Shown: in pieces, positions 49,193 through 59,015 of the stretch | Position numbering within the stretch: the stretch's first letter is position 1 | Layout: every line of letters begins with the position of its first letter | Assembly: GCA_014804425.1 (NCBI GenBank) | Contig: JAAUZV010000006.1 | Span: 42,421-106,420, forward strand | Direction: 5' to 3' | Length of the DNA: 64,000 bases | From: Lachnospiraceae bacterium | GTDB taxonomy: Bacteria; Bacillota; Clostridia; Lachnospirales; Lachnospiraceae | Notes under the pieces: generated by a model | What the model was told of the DNA's origin: nothing | Databases searched by the model: none | Seen by the model: the letters and a program-made list of their open reading frames with translations, nothing else | Translations under genes and position numbers: made by a program

Positions 49193-50086
49193 TTAGCCCG
49201 TTCCGCTGTTTGCCCCGTTGTCTGCCTGAGCATCTGTCTGACCGAATTCGTTTTCTGCCTGCCCGCTGATATTCTGCGCCTGTGCATTTTCCGCCGATTC
49301 GTTCTGTGTATGCGCGTTTTGTGCAGATTCATTCTGTACCGGCGTATCCTCTTTCGACGCTTCGCCGCCGTTTGCGAGAATCCCCTGCGGATTATGGTTC
49401 TCCTCTACTTTTACGATTTTTCCGTCCATAATATGTATGATCCGGTCGGCAAAGCCTGCCAGATAATTGTCATGCGTTACCATAACCAGCGTCTGATTTC
49501 GTTTTCTTACAATCTTCTGCATCAGCTCCATCACTTCACGCGATGTTTTGGAGTCTAAGTTTCCCGTCGGCTCATCGGCAAAGATGATCTCCGGCTGCAT
49601 CACAAGCGCCCTCGCCACACCGACACGCTGCTGCTGTCCGCCGGACATCTGCGTAGGTCTGTGCTTCATATATTTTTGAAGTCCGACCAGCTTGAGCGCC
49701 TTCTCGGCTTTTTTACGCCTGAGCGTGCGATTCATTCCCTGAAAGTTGAGCGGAAGCGCCACATTCTCAATCGCGTTCATTGTGCTCATCAGATTAAAAG
49801 ACTGGAAAATAAATCCGATATGTTCCCGCCTGAACCGGACAAGCTGGTTTTCTCTTTTTTTCTCGATATGCTCTCCCGCGATGACGATCTCGCCCTTTGT
49901 CGGCTTCTCTAAACCCGCGAGCATGTTAAGCAGGGTCGATTTTCCGGAACCGGAGGCTCCCACAATGGAACAGAACTCTCCTTTTTTAATTTCAAAATCA
50001 ACTCCGTTTAACGCCCGCACCGTCTCTTCTCCGACGCGGTATAGCTTATAAAGTCCTTTCACCTTGATTGCTGCTTCTTCTGCCAT
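49193..50086 (-). CDS. ABC transporter ATP-binding protein (LolD/MacB type) with Gln/Asn/Ala-rich tail
   Basis: GASGSGKSTLLNMLAGLEKPTKGEI...MSGGQQQRVGVARALV...FADEPTGNLDSKTS. Confidence 0.95.
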   Translation of the reverse strand: MAEEAAIKVKGLYKLYRVGEETVRALNGVDFEIKKGEFCSIVGASGSGKSTLLNMLAGLEKPTKGEIVIAGEHIEKKRENQLVRFRREHIGFIFQSFNLMSTMNAIENVALPLNFQGMNRTLRRKKAEKALKLVGLQKYMKHRPTQMSGGQQQRVGVARALVMQPEIIFADEPTGNLDSKTSREVMELMQKIVRKRNQTLVMVTHDNYLAGFADRIIHIMDGKIVKVEENHNPQGILANGGEASKEDTPVQNESAQNAHTQNESAENAQAQNISGQAENEFGQTDAQADNGANSGTG

Positions 50087-50223
50087 ATCCATCCCCTTGG
50101 CTTTCATTTTCCGCTATGCCGCTTCGCAGGCGCTGACAGTTGCCGTTCTCTTTCGCACCGTTTCCGAACCTTCATAGCATATCTATGCATTAGACGCCTG
50201 AAATAAACAAAAAGTCGGCGTTA

Positions 50224-51246
50224 TCAGTTGAACTTAAAGATTTTCCTGCACACATTGTAACCCGTCTTGGAGATCGCACGCCCCATTTTCCCCGGCAGAT
50301 TCATGGAAATGCCAAGAATGCCGTTTCGCAGGTTACGGTAAATATAACGATCCTTCGCCTTCATATATTCCCACAGCTCTTTTTCCTGTGCAAGCGACTC
50401 CTCCGTATCCATCTTGATCAGCATGATGGAAGAAACTGTGGTGATGATCGCCAGATAATTAAACATATAATTTGCCAGTTTTTTATTGAGACTCTTGGGA
50501 TTTTTCTCCGCAAAAAAATCAATCATCATCTTATTGACCCGAATCTGCTGATCAATTCTGCTCATCATGACCGATTCATGCACGGACTGGTCTTCCCTGC
50601 CGATAAAATAACGATAGAAATTCACGTCGAGATAATACATGTTTTTTACCCACGGAAGCGGCTGGAACACAAAGAGATTATCCACATAGAATGTGTGCTC
50701 CGGCAGCTCTAAACCGCAGTCTCTTAACAGCTTTGTACGGAAAATGACCGAGTGCATCAAAATATACTGCCCTTTATTAAAATGGTGCACATCTTTCCAT
50801 GTAAACATTGTATCCGTCGGCAGTGCATGGCGGTACGCCATCACCTTATGGCGCTTTTCTCCGACTTTTTCATACACAAAATTGCTGACAAGCATATCCA
50901 GCACATTCTCTCCGCCGATCAGACTGCGCAGCGTATCCAGGATCATGCGGTATGCGCTTTCTTTCACCCAGTCGTCCGAATCCACGACCTTAAAGAAAAT
51001 GCCTGACGCCTGCGCAATGCCGGTATTCACCGCCGATCCGTGTCCGCCGTTTTCCTTATTGATCAGGCGTACGATCGTCGGATATTTTTTTTCATATTCT
51101 TCGCCGATCTTCTGCGTATCATCCGTGGAACCGTCATTGACGATCAGAATTTCCACATCCTCACCGCCGATCAGCAGCGAATCAATGCACTTATTCATGT
51201 ATTCCTGTGAATTATAGCATGGTACCGTAAATGTGATCAGCTTCAT
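50224..51246 (-). CDS. Glycosyltransferase family 2
   Basis: ITFTVPCYNSQEYMNKCIDSLL...EILIVNDGSTDDT...VVDSDDWV. Confidence 0.93.
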   Translation of the reverse strand: MKLITFTVPCYNSQEYMNKCIDSLLIGGEDVEILIVNDGSTDDTQKIGEEYEKKYPTIVRLINKENGGHGSAVNTGIAQASGIFFKVVDSDDWVKESAYRMILDTLRSLIGGENVLDMLVSNFVYEKVGEKRHKVMAYRHALPTDTMFTWKDVHHFNKGQYILMHSVIFRTKLLRDCGLELPEHTFYVDNLFVFQPLPWVKNMYYLDVNFYRYFIGREDQSVHESVMMSRIDQQIRVNKMMIDFFAEKNPKSLNKKLANYMFNYLAIITTVSSIMLIKMDTEESLAQEKELWEYMKAKDRYIYRNLRNGILGISMNLPGKMGRAISKTGYNVCRKIFKFN

Positions 51247-51381
51247 TCCTGTTTTCCTCTTTTTCTATTCTGATCCGTCCTGTTGAAATCGAATCGACCG
51301 ATAAACACTGTTTCCTCATAATAAAAACACATTTTTCTTAAGAAAAAATGAATTTTTATGTAAAAAATTATGAATCCTGTT

Positions 51382-52461
51382 CTATGAAAAACGCTCGTTT
51401 CCCAGACGGATATGCAAATATCTTGTATAAGCACAAAAAGCCGCAGGCATGGGATATTTTTCTTCGGTCTCCCCTGCCCTGGCAAACAATAGCTGCGTAT
51501 CGGGTGCTTTTTCCAGCTCGTCAACCCGGATCGCATAGCCCGCCATATGCCATTCCTTGTGCGTAAAAATATGCCTGCTCCGCTCAAGCTCCCGCACATA
51601 AATGGGCGCATAGCCCATTGCTTTTACAACGCGGATGACTTCCTCCTTTGTACGGATGCCTTCCACCCACGGAAATTCATACATTCCTGCAAGCAGTCCC
51701 TTTTCGGGGCGCTTACGGATCGCCGTCTGATCCTCGTCCTGAAGGATCAGGATCGTGTACTCCTCAACGGTTCTTGTTTTTTTCGGCTTTTTTATCGGAT
51801 ATGCCGTTTCCATGCCGCCCTCATGCGCCTTGCAGAGCTTCTCCCACGGGCATTCCGCACAGTGCGGCGCGCCGTTCGGCACACAGACTGTCGCGCCGAG
51901 CTCCATCAACGCCTGATTAAACGCTCCGACCCGCTGATGCGGAATCACTTCTTTAAGCTGCTGCTCCATCTCCCTCTTGGCAGATGCGGACAATACATCC
52001 GCCTCGTAACGGCATGCCCGCGCGATCACTCGCAGTACATTGCCGTCCACAGCGGGATAGGGTAATCCGAACGCGATTGATGCGATCGCTCCCGCCGTGT
52101 AGCTGCCGATTCCCGGCAGCGAAAGAATTTGGTCATAAGAAGCCGGCATTTCTCCGCCGTACTGCTCCATGAGCATGACCGCCGCCTTCTTTAGGTTGCG
52201 CGCCCGGTTATAATACCCCAGCCCCTCCCAGAGCTTCAGCAATTCATCGTCGCCGACCTCGGAAAGACTTCGAATATCGGGCAGCCTTCTCATGAAACGC
52301 TCATAATACGGCTTCACAGCCTCCACGCGCGTCTGTTGAAGCATGATCTCCGATACCCATACGCGATAGGGCGTCGGCTGCTCTCTCCATGGCAGCACCC
52401 TTGCATGCTTATCATACCATTGTAGCAGGGGTTGCACAAGACTTTTTAATGCGTTTTTCAT
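51382..52461 (-). CDS. mutY: A/G-specific adenine glycosylase
   Basis: LPWREQPTPYRVWVSEIMLQQTRVEAVKPYYERFM...LPGIGSYTAGAIASIAFG...CAECPWEKLC. Confidence 0.96.
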   Translation of the reverse strand: MKNALKSLVQPLLQWYDKHARVLPWREQPTPYRVWVSEIMLQQTRVEAVKPYYERFMRRLPDIRSLSEVGDDELLKLWEGLGYYNRARNLKKAAVMLMEQYGGEMPASYDQILSLPGIGSYTAGAIASIAFGLPYPAVDGNVLRVIARACRYEADVLSASAKREMEQQLKEVIPHQRVGAFNQALMELGATVCVPNGAPHCAECPWEKLCKAHEGGMETAYPIKKPKKTRTVEEYTILILQDEDQTAIRKRPEKGLLAGMYEFPWVEGIRTKEEVIRVVKAMGYAPIYVRELERSRHIFTHKEWHMAGYAIRVDELEKAPDTQLLFARAGETEEKYPMPAAFCAYTRYLHIRLGNERFS

Positions 52462-52586
52462 GATGATACCCCCGCATATCGCAAGCTTTTCCCGCGATAC
52501 GCATCAATTTAAGAAGCTTTTCCGATCGCTTCTTGCTCCATCGTACTTTTTTCGCTAAAGAATACACTTCACTCAACCGCCATTCT

Positions 52587-53492
52587 TTAAGCGGAATTTC
52601 TGTATGGCACACGCGCCGTCGGCACGACTGCCGCCGCCTGCAGCGTATGCGTCTGCTGATCGTCAAAGAATATCTGCGCGCCGAATGCCTTGAGCACATC
52701 CTTTTTGGCGATCCCTCCCAAAAAAAACGCCTCGTCAATCCGTACGTTCCATGCACGAAGCGTACGGATCACCCTTTCATGCGCGGGCGCGCTCCTCGAT
52801 GTGACGAGCGCCGTCCTGATGGGCGCACACTCCGGCGGAAACTCTCTTTGCAAATCCGAGAGTGCTTTCAAAAAACGGGCAAACGGACCCTCTCCCATTG
52901 GTTTAGACGCATTGGCAAGCTCATTTTGTTCAAACGCCTGCAAACCTTTTTCCTGAAAGATACGTTCCGACGCATCCGAAAAAAGCACGGCATCCCCGTC
53001 AAACGCAATCCGAATACAGTCCGGCAGCCGACTCTCCTCATAAGTATGTACACCATCCGCACATACAATTCCTGCCGCAATGCCTGAATCAATCGCCTTC
53101 TGCACATCATTTTCATCCGCAGACAGGAACAGATCGGTCTCAAACGCCTCCAAGTACGGCGCAAGGGACGCTCCGCTCGCCAGTACCGCTCTCGTGATGT
53201 TCAGTCCGTATTCATGAATCGAGTGAAACACCCGCAAAGAGGTGTCCGCGCTGTTGCGCGACATAATGATGACCTCAACGCGGTTTTCAAAACCGGGCAG
53301 ATGATTGACATTGAGCAGCGCCCGAATGAGTCCGAATCCCGGTCCCGGTTTCAGTATATCATATTCATGCTCCAGTTGATACTTACAAAATGCGGCAACA
53401 CCCTCCCGCTCAAATAACGCATCCTCAAAGCTTAAGTCAAACAGCGCCCTCGTCGAAACGCCGATGACAAGCTTTCCGTTTAGTTCATACGC
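52587..53492 (-). CDS. cN-I-like (NT5C1-type) 5'-nucleotidase
   Basis: LVIGVSTRALFDLSFEDALFEREGVAAFCKYQ...VEVIIMSRNSADTSLRVFHSI...FFDDQQTH. Confidence 0.82.
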   Translation of the reverse strand, partial: AYELNGKLVIGVSTRALFDLSFEDALFEREGVAAFCKYQLEHEYDILKPGPGFGLIRALLNVNHLPGFENRVEVIIMSRNSADTSLRVFHSIHEYGLNITRAVLASGASLAPYLEAFETDLFLSADENDVQKAIDSGIAAGIVCADGVHTYEESRLPDCIRIAFDGDAVLFSDASERIFQEKGLQAFEQNELANASKPMGEGPFARFLKALSDLQREFPPECAPIRTALVTSRSAPAHERVIRTLRAWNVRIDEAFFLGGIAKKDVLKAFGAQIFFDDQQTHTLQAAAVVPTARVPYRNSA

Positions 53493-53628
53493 CATATCCG
53501 CCCGCTCCTTTCCGTTTTCGAACACTTGTTCCGAATGTACGTTCTATTTTAGGACATTTATGACGAAAATGCAAGGCATTCTTTTGATACAGGTACGAAA
53601 AAACGATTAAGCGCTGCCGGGTTCCGCA

Positions 53629-54255
53629 TCAGCGCAGCCGGTTACACTCATATCTCTGAAAGGTCATCAGACAATTCTGAATCTGCCGGTATCGCTCCTC
53701 CAAATCTCCCGAATCGACCTCGATATCGAGCGCCGCCGCGATCGTATTGAGCATATCCTGCGTCACTTTATCACGCATCGCAGAAAAAATATTCAGCTTC
53801 TGCTCATAAGTGTCGGCATCCAGAAACGCAAGCACATTCTCATCAATCGCCCACTCCGCACCTACTTCCTCCTCGGCCTGACCCTGCGCGGTTTTCTCCG
53901 CTGTCTGTTCAAGCATGGTTTCCGCCGTTACGAACTCATCGATTTCCTCCGCCGCGCTCCCGGACGTCTCTGTTTCGGGAACCGATCCCGCCGCTTCCAT
54001 CCGCGCCTCCGGCAAAGATTCTTCATCGGATATCAGTTCAAAGCGATAGCGCTGCGTGGCTGACGGATATTTCTCACGGTCAACCTCACTCATAAACAGG
54101 GAAAGCGGCCTTACATAAATCGTAAACGGCGGATATAACGCCTGATAAACCACCTGCTCGGTCGCATCCTCGGCGTGTTTGGCGATTGCGAGTATCTGAT
54201 AACAATTCCCCTTAAAATGTCTGTATCTCTCGTAAGCTTTCGGAATATGACGCAT
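53629..54255 (-). CDS. DUF1653 domain protein
   Basis: YERYRHFKGNCYQILAIAKHAEDATEQVVYQALY...IYVRPLSLFMSEVD. Confidence 0.85.
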   Translation of the reverse strand: MRHIPKAYERYRHFKGNCYQILAIAKHAEDATEQVVYQALYPPFTIYVRPLSLFMSEVDREKYPSATQRYRFELISDEESLPEARMEAAGSVPETETSGSAAEEIDEFVTAETMLEQTAEKTAQGQAEEEVGAEWAIDENVLAFLDADTYEQKLNIFSAMRDKVTQDMLNTIAAALDIEVDSGDLEERYRQIQNCLMTFQRYECNRLR

Positions 54256-54380
54256 GACGGATTCTCCTTTTCACGATATTTATATCCTATCCCATCATAC
54301 TCCATTCATACCTGCTTGTCATGTCCTATTTCACATGTTCTGACTATCCTATTCCATTCATCATATTAATATACAACCCC

Positions 54381-54836
54381 TTAGAAGCTCAGCCGAACGA
54401 TAACCGTGCTCTTTTCATCCGGAAAGCTTAAAATTTCCAAGCCTTCCTGCAGGGATTCACGCTCCGTCCCCGTCAGTCGGGCAATTCCCGCATGATGCAC
54501 CTCAAGCCTGTATTCCCTAACGCCGTCGGGCTGCGTGATCTTGGTCAGATTCATACCGCTGTTGTGCAGTCCGTAATCCATGAGCAGCCCGTGAACCTCC
54601 GTGCAATATACCTTTTCCCATTCATCGTACGCTGCTTCGTCATAGCCGCTCCCGTGCGCCTCGTTTCCCTGCACACACATCGTCACGCAGAACAGGCCGA
54701 TCAGTAATAACAGCAGCAGGATCAAAGCGTCTGCCCCGCGTCCTTCTTTCTTCTGTTCGTCTCTGCGCCGTCCCGCCGCACGCCTGTTTCGCCTTTGTTC
54801 TTCCGACCTTGAATAAAGTTCCATTCTTCTTCCCAT
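54381..54836 (-). CDS. Hypothetical single-TM protein
   Basis: Basic N-terminus then ALILLLLLLIGLFCVTMCV. Confidence 0.6.
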   Translation of the reverse strand: MGRRMELYSRSEEQRRNRRAAGRRRDEQKKEGRGADALILLLLLLIGLFCVTMCVQGNEAHGSGYDEAAYDEWEKVYCTEVHGLLMDYGLHNSGMNLTKITQPDGVREYRLEVHHAGIARLTGTERESLQEGLEILSFPDEKSTVIVRLSF

Positions 54837-55205
54837 CGTTATCGCCCTCCCGTAATCGCTACACGGCATTGATCCGATTCCCCGGCAGCGCATCCCATGT
54901 CCCGCTGTCCTTGTTCTTCCCGGTGATCAAATAATTCCCGCCGTTCGTTTGCTCTGTGCCAATTTATAACCACAGCATACCAGCTCAAGAGAGAAATAAA
55001 ACGGACTTTATCATTGCCTCTTATCTTATTACCGGATAAAGAATGTTCTGTCGAACAGGAAGTAACGATGTTAGAAAAATGCAAATTTACTATAGTAAAG
55101 TGCGTTTACTCCTGCCAAAAATTTTCTGTCATCATTGCGATCAAATAATACCTTACACGGATGGTAAAAAGTGAAATACTCCCCCGACAAACCATTCCAA
55201 AAAGA

Positions 55206-55234
55206 TTGACATATTGAACACCGTTCAATATACT
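55206..55234 (+). promoter_or_regulatory. Promoter with embedded TetR-type operator
   Basis: TTGACA-17-TATACT; palindrome ATATTGAAC-ACC-GTTCAATAT (55211-55231) fills the spacer. Confidence 0.85.
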
Positions 55235-55260
55235 GATAGTAATAAGGGGAGGCATCCGTC

Positions 55261-55839
55261 ATGGCACAGAGCAGCGCAGTAAAAGAACATATCATTGCAG
55301 TCACTACCGACCTGATCCTGCAATACGAGGGCGACATCAACCGCATTACCGCGCGCATGATCGCAGGGCAGGCGGACATCGCCCTGGGGCTGATCAATTA
55401 TCATTTCGGAAGCAAGGAAAAGCTCATCACCGAATGCGTCCAACGCATTATCGGAAAGGTTGTTTCCTCGTTTCAGATGACGCAGACGTTTGAGACGGAC
55501 AAGGAGCGCCTGAGAGCATGGGCGACTTCCGTGTTTGATTTTCTTTATGAGCATTCCGCTATGTCTCATATTTCCATTTTGGAGGATCTTCAAAATTATA
55601 CGACGCGCTGCAATTCCGTACTCACACAGCGCGGCTTTCTCTTTGCGCTAAAAAATGACGTTGCGGACGAGGATCGGGCTATTTTAGCCTTCACCCTGCT
55701 CTCCGCCATGCAGACCGCTTTTCTCGGAAATGAGACGGTAAAGCTGCTGCTCGGCTATGACTTTAGCAGGCAGGAAGAACGCGCCGCCTATATCAAAAAG
55801 CTGGTGGACATTCTTTTTGACGGGGCAGAGCCCTTGTAA
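55261..55839 (+). CDS. TetR family transcriptional regulator
   Basis: ITARMIAGQADIALGLINYHFGSKEKLITECVQ HTH. Confidence 0.92.
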   Translation: MAQSSAVKEHIIAVTTDLILQYEGDINRITARMIAGQADIALGLINYHFGSKEKLITECVQRIIGKVVSSFQMTQTFETDKERLRAWATSVFDFLYEHSAMSHISILEDLQNYTTRCNSVLTQRGFLFALKNDVADEDRAILAFTLLSAMQTAFLGNETVKLLLGYDFSRQEERAAYIKKLVDILFDGAEPL

Positions 55840-55863
55840 ATTCGTTTTCTATGGAGGATTTCC

Positions 55864-56538
55864 ATGAATCAAATCGTTGAAGATGCAGTCAGAAAAATAC
55901 AGGAGTTAAACCAACAGGTGCCGGAAGGAAAGCATATCATTACCGGAGATATCAGGAGGCTGTCGGCTAAATTATTTCGGCAGATCCCCGATCGGGATAT
56001 TGCAGCTGTTTTTTCTTTGTGCGAAGATCTATTGGAACAACATGATTGGGCTTTGGGCGTCATCGCTTTTGATTGGGCATACCGGATGAAAAGCCAATAT
56101 TCCGAAAGCACCTATGACATCTTCTATCGCTGGCTCAAAAAGTACGTCCGGGGCTGGGGCGACTGTGATGATTTTTGTACACACGCATTCGGCGAATTGC
56201 TGAGACAATACCCATCGCTTTTTCCCAAAATAACGGAGTGGACAAAGGACGGAGATTTTTGGGTCCGCCGCGCATCAGCGGTTATCCTGATTCCCTCCAT
56301 TCTGCGTGATGATTACAAAGAACTCTCTCCTTTCATCATCTCCGACGCTCTGATGTCGGACGAGCATGATCTGGTGCAAAAAGGGTATGGCTGGATGTTA
56401 AAAAGTCTCTCGCAGATTGACATGCCTTCCGTAAAAAAATATTTGATCGCAAATCATGGTAACATGCCGCGAACGGCATATCGCTATGCATTGGAAAAAT
56501 TTGATAAAAAGACGCGAGACGAATTAATGAGTCTGTAA
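55864..56538 (+). CDS. AlkD-like DNA alkylation repair protein
   Basis: HEAT-like; WALGVIAFDWAYRMKSQY...WGDCDDFCTHAFGELL...WVRRASAVILI. Confidence 0.85.
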   Translation: MNQIVEDAVRKIQELNQQVPEGKHIITGDIRRLSAKLFRQIPDRDIAAVFSLCEDLLEQHDWALGVIAFDWAYRMKSQYSESTYDIFYRWLKKYVRGWGDCDDFCTHAFGELLRQYPSLFPKITEWTKDGDFWVRRASAVILIPSILRDDYKELSPFIISDALMSDEHDLVQKGYGWMLKSLSQIDMPSVKKYLIANHGNMPRTAYRYALEKFDKKTRDELMSL

Positions 56539-56597
56539 CGTCAACGGGTTGATTCCTTGGATTACTATTTTTGATATCTGTCTATGTGCCGCTCAAA

Positions 56598-56639
56598 AAA
56601 GAGAGGTATCATATCACTTTCCGATATGCCCCTCTCTTT
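56598..56639. terminator. Bidirectional terminator
   Basis: AAAGAGAGG...CCTCTCTTT between convergent genes. Confidence 0.8.
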
Positions 56640-56712
56640 CTATTGGCACCGCCATGACTGCTTCAACGCCTGATGATGATATTACGAAGGTGTCAATTTG
56701 ATCCGCATTTCC

Positions 56713-58035
56713 TTAGAGAATATAATCCGTGATGCAATCATACCAATGCACATAGGTAATACCGTTGATCATGAGTTGTTCGTTTTCCGGAAGCTGCTCG
56801 CTCCATCTTTTCTTATAATAGTCGATTGCCCAATCATCCCGGTTGAACCGCCGCCATAGGATCGTCTTGCCGTTTTGATCTAAGAATTGCTCTGATACCA
56901 CCCCGCAATTGTAGGTTTCCATGTCCATCACACAGACAGTGTCATAGCTCTTTCCATCGATCGTAACGGTATATCTGCCAACAATATCCAGCATAAATTC
57001 TTTGTCTGCGCTCGTAATGACCGTTCCGTTTCTTACGATATCACCCTTTGGAGAGAGGTTCGTTTCATTTCCGCAGTTGTCTTCTCCAAACCCCCAGTTC
57101 AGCATAAATTCATCGCCATCGAGGAATGTAATATAGTTTCTGATATCTCCGTCATTTGTAAGCGCTGCCAGATAGCGGCAGTGCGTGTCCGTAAGCTGTG
57201 CCACAAATGTGCGATCTATCACTTCGATCTTATCAGAATATGAACTTTCCCTCGCCGTCAATTCCACTCCCTCAATGCCGTGTACCTTCGCTTTTCCGAT
57301 AACCTCCATATCATACACATGACTACACTTACGCGAAGGCATATCATATATCCCCCAGGAAAGTTTTTCCCCAAGTTTTGGAACAAGCAGCCATCCCATC
57401 AATTCTTCCCATTTCACTGCAAACGGACTTTCAGAGCTTTCCTCTATTTTGTATTCCGGAAGCCATTCAGGTAATTTTTTCATACTAATCCCTCCATTCT
57501 TATAAAACCCGCTTGTGAAGGAACTTTGTTCCCTCGCATTTTCTCCCTTCGATCTGCCGGTGCGATACGGATATTTGCTTTTGAATTCCTGCTTTGCCGT
57601 ATGAAGTCTGCTTTTCACGGTCCCTACAGGAATGTCCAGCCGTTTTGCAATTTCTGCCTGAGACATTTCCTTCCAAAAGTACAGATAAAGAATCTGCTTG
57701 TCTTTGTCACCCAGCAGTTCCCATGTATCTCTTACGGTATACACCTCCGAAACACCGTGCCTGCCATCCGAAAATCCTTGCTCTGCCAGTCCATCAATCG
57801 GAATCTCAAACTGAATTGCCCTCTTACGAAAATAATCGTTACATTTATTTCTGGCGATACTCAGTATCCAGGCTTTAAATGAATCTTTCTTTTTTAACTG
57901 ATTAAATCTTTGATAAGCCGTAAGATATACCTCCTGCAGTACATCATCCGCATCTGCTTTTGCATTCAACCGAAATCGCACAAAACGTTCTACAGATACT
58001 CGCACGGCAGCGAGCATTATTTCAAAATCATCCAC
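56713..58035 (-). CDS. ECF sigma factor with about 260-aa C-terminal extension (internal start possible at 57483)
   Basis: Sigma region 2 (DADDVLQEVYLTAYQRFNQL) and region 4 (MSQAEIAKRLDIPVGTVKSRLHTAKQEF), then MKKLPEWLPEYKIEES... preceded by GGAGGGATTAGTATG. Confidence 0.85.
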   Translation of the reverse strand: MDDFEIMLAAVRVSVERFVRFRLNAKADADDVLQEVYLTAYQRFNQLKKKDSFKAWILSIARNKCNDYFRKRAIQFEIPIDGLAEQGFSDGRHGVSEVYTVRDTWELLGDKDKQILYLYFWKEMSQAEIAKRLDIPVGTVKSRLHTAKQEFKSKYPYRTGRSKGENAREQSSFTSGFYKNGGISMKKLPEWLPEYKIEESSESPFAVKWEELMGWLLVPKLGEKLSWGIYDMPSRKCSHVYDMEVIGKAKVHGIEGVELTARESSYSDKIEVIDRTFVAQLTDTHCRYLAALTNDGDIRNYITFLDGDEFMLNWGFGEDNCGNETNLSPKGDIVRNGTVITSADKEFMLDIVGRYTVTIDGKSYDTVCVMDMETYNCGVVSEQFLDQNGKTILWRRFNRDDWAIDYYKKRWSEQLPENEQLMINGITYVHWYDCITDYIL

Positions 58036-58205
58036 ACCGTCACCTCCTTACTTTTTTTGATCAAAACCGGTTTCAATTATATAGACGAATCCCGATACCC
58101 GGAGGTTCATTTTTCAGCATAATTCGTGTTAATAGAGACTGGAAAAAAAGTCAATCATGAAGTATGATATCTCATATAAAACAAGAAAAGTGGAGGAATA
58201 TCTGT

Positions 58206-59015
58206 ATGAAAAGATTTAGAATCTATGCCTCTATACTGACCTGCCTATTGATTTTCAGCGGGTGCGGTAAGACTCAGCAATCACCTGCTTTGTTTTCTGA
58301 CACTTCGCTTTCTTCCGATGATGTGCTTTCTTCCGATGATACAGCTTCCTCCGACGATACCCTTTCTCCTGACGATGCAGCTCCCTCCGACGATACCCTT
58401 TCTCCTGACGATGCAGCTCCCTCCGACGAGCTGCTTCCCTCAGAGGAACCCCTTTCTCCTTCGGAGCTTGCAATGGCGGCCTATTCCTCCTTTCTGTCAG
58501 GTGACATCTCCCTGTTTGACAGTGAGCAGTTATACACATGGCATCTGGAAGGTTGGGCGGATTTTATTCAATCCGATCTGACATATGAATATACTTATTT
58601 GGATTTGGACGGGGACGGCATTGAGGAACTGCTTATTCAGATGGAAGACGCTCCGCTCTGCTACAACGCCGTATTCCATTATGCCGACGGCGCACTGTTC
58701 TGTTGGAATCAGGATATGGTGGAAATGACATCCGGGGATTATCCTCTGCAGGATGGCACCATGGTGTCGCAGTATGATTATAATGACACCAGTTCTTATA
58801 CGGTATTCCGCTATCTGCCTGACGGAGAACGGGAGACGCTTTCCCAACTGTATGCCAGAGAGTCGATAGACGAAGACAGCGATCTTCCCTGTCCCTATTA
58901 TGAGGTAGGCGGCGTCGAGGTCGATCATAGCGTATTCGTGGAACAACTGGAGGAATTGATCACAAAGCAGCTGCTGCCGCGCTCGGCCTGGACTTCTATC
59001 GACAGGATGGATTAG
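58206..59015 (+). CDS. Lipoprotein with Ser/Asp-rich repeat linker
   Basis: Lipobox LLIFSGCG; SPDDAAPSDDTL repeats; DLDGDGIEELLIQ. Confidence 0.85.
   Translation: MKRFRIYASILTCLLIFSGCGKTQQSPALFSDTSLSSDDVLSSDDTASSDDTLSPDDAAPSDDTLSPDDAAPSDELLPSEEPLSPSELAMAAYSSFLSGDISLFDSEQLYTWHLEGWADFIQSDLTYEYTYLDLDGDGIEELLIQMEDAPLCYNAVFHYADGALFCWNQDMVEMTSGDYPLQDGTMVSQYDYNDTSSYTVFRYLPDGERETLSQLYARESIDEDSDLPCPYYEVGGVEVDHSVFVEQLEELITKQLLPRSAWTSIDRMD
58365..58436 (+). repeat. 36-bp coding tandem repeat (two near-identical units plus degenerate units)
   Basis: tctcctgacgatgcagctccctccgacgatacccttt repeated. Confidence 0.85.

Noticed and set aside
52412-52756. 114-aa minus-strand ORF between mutY and the nucleotidase
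   Set aside because: Overlaps both flanking genes out of frame; the Lys/Arg-rich middle part has no SD of its own and no family resemblance
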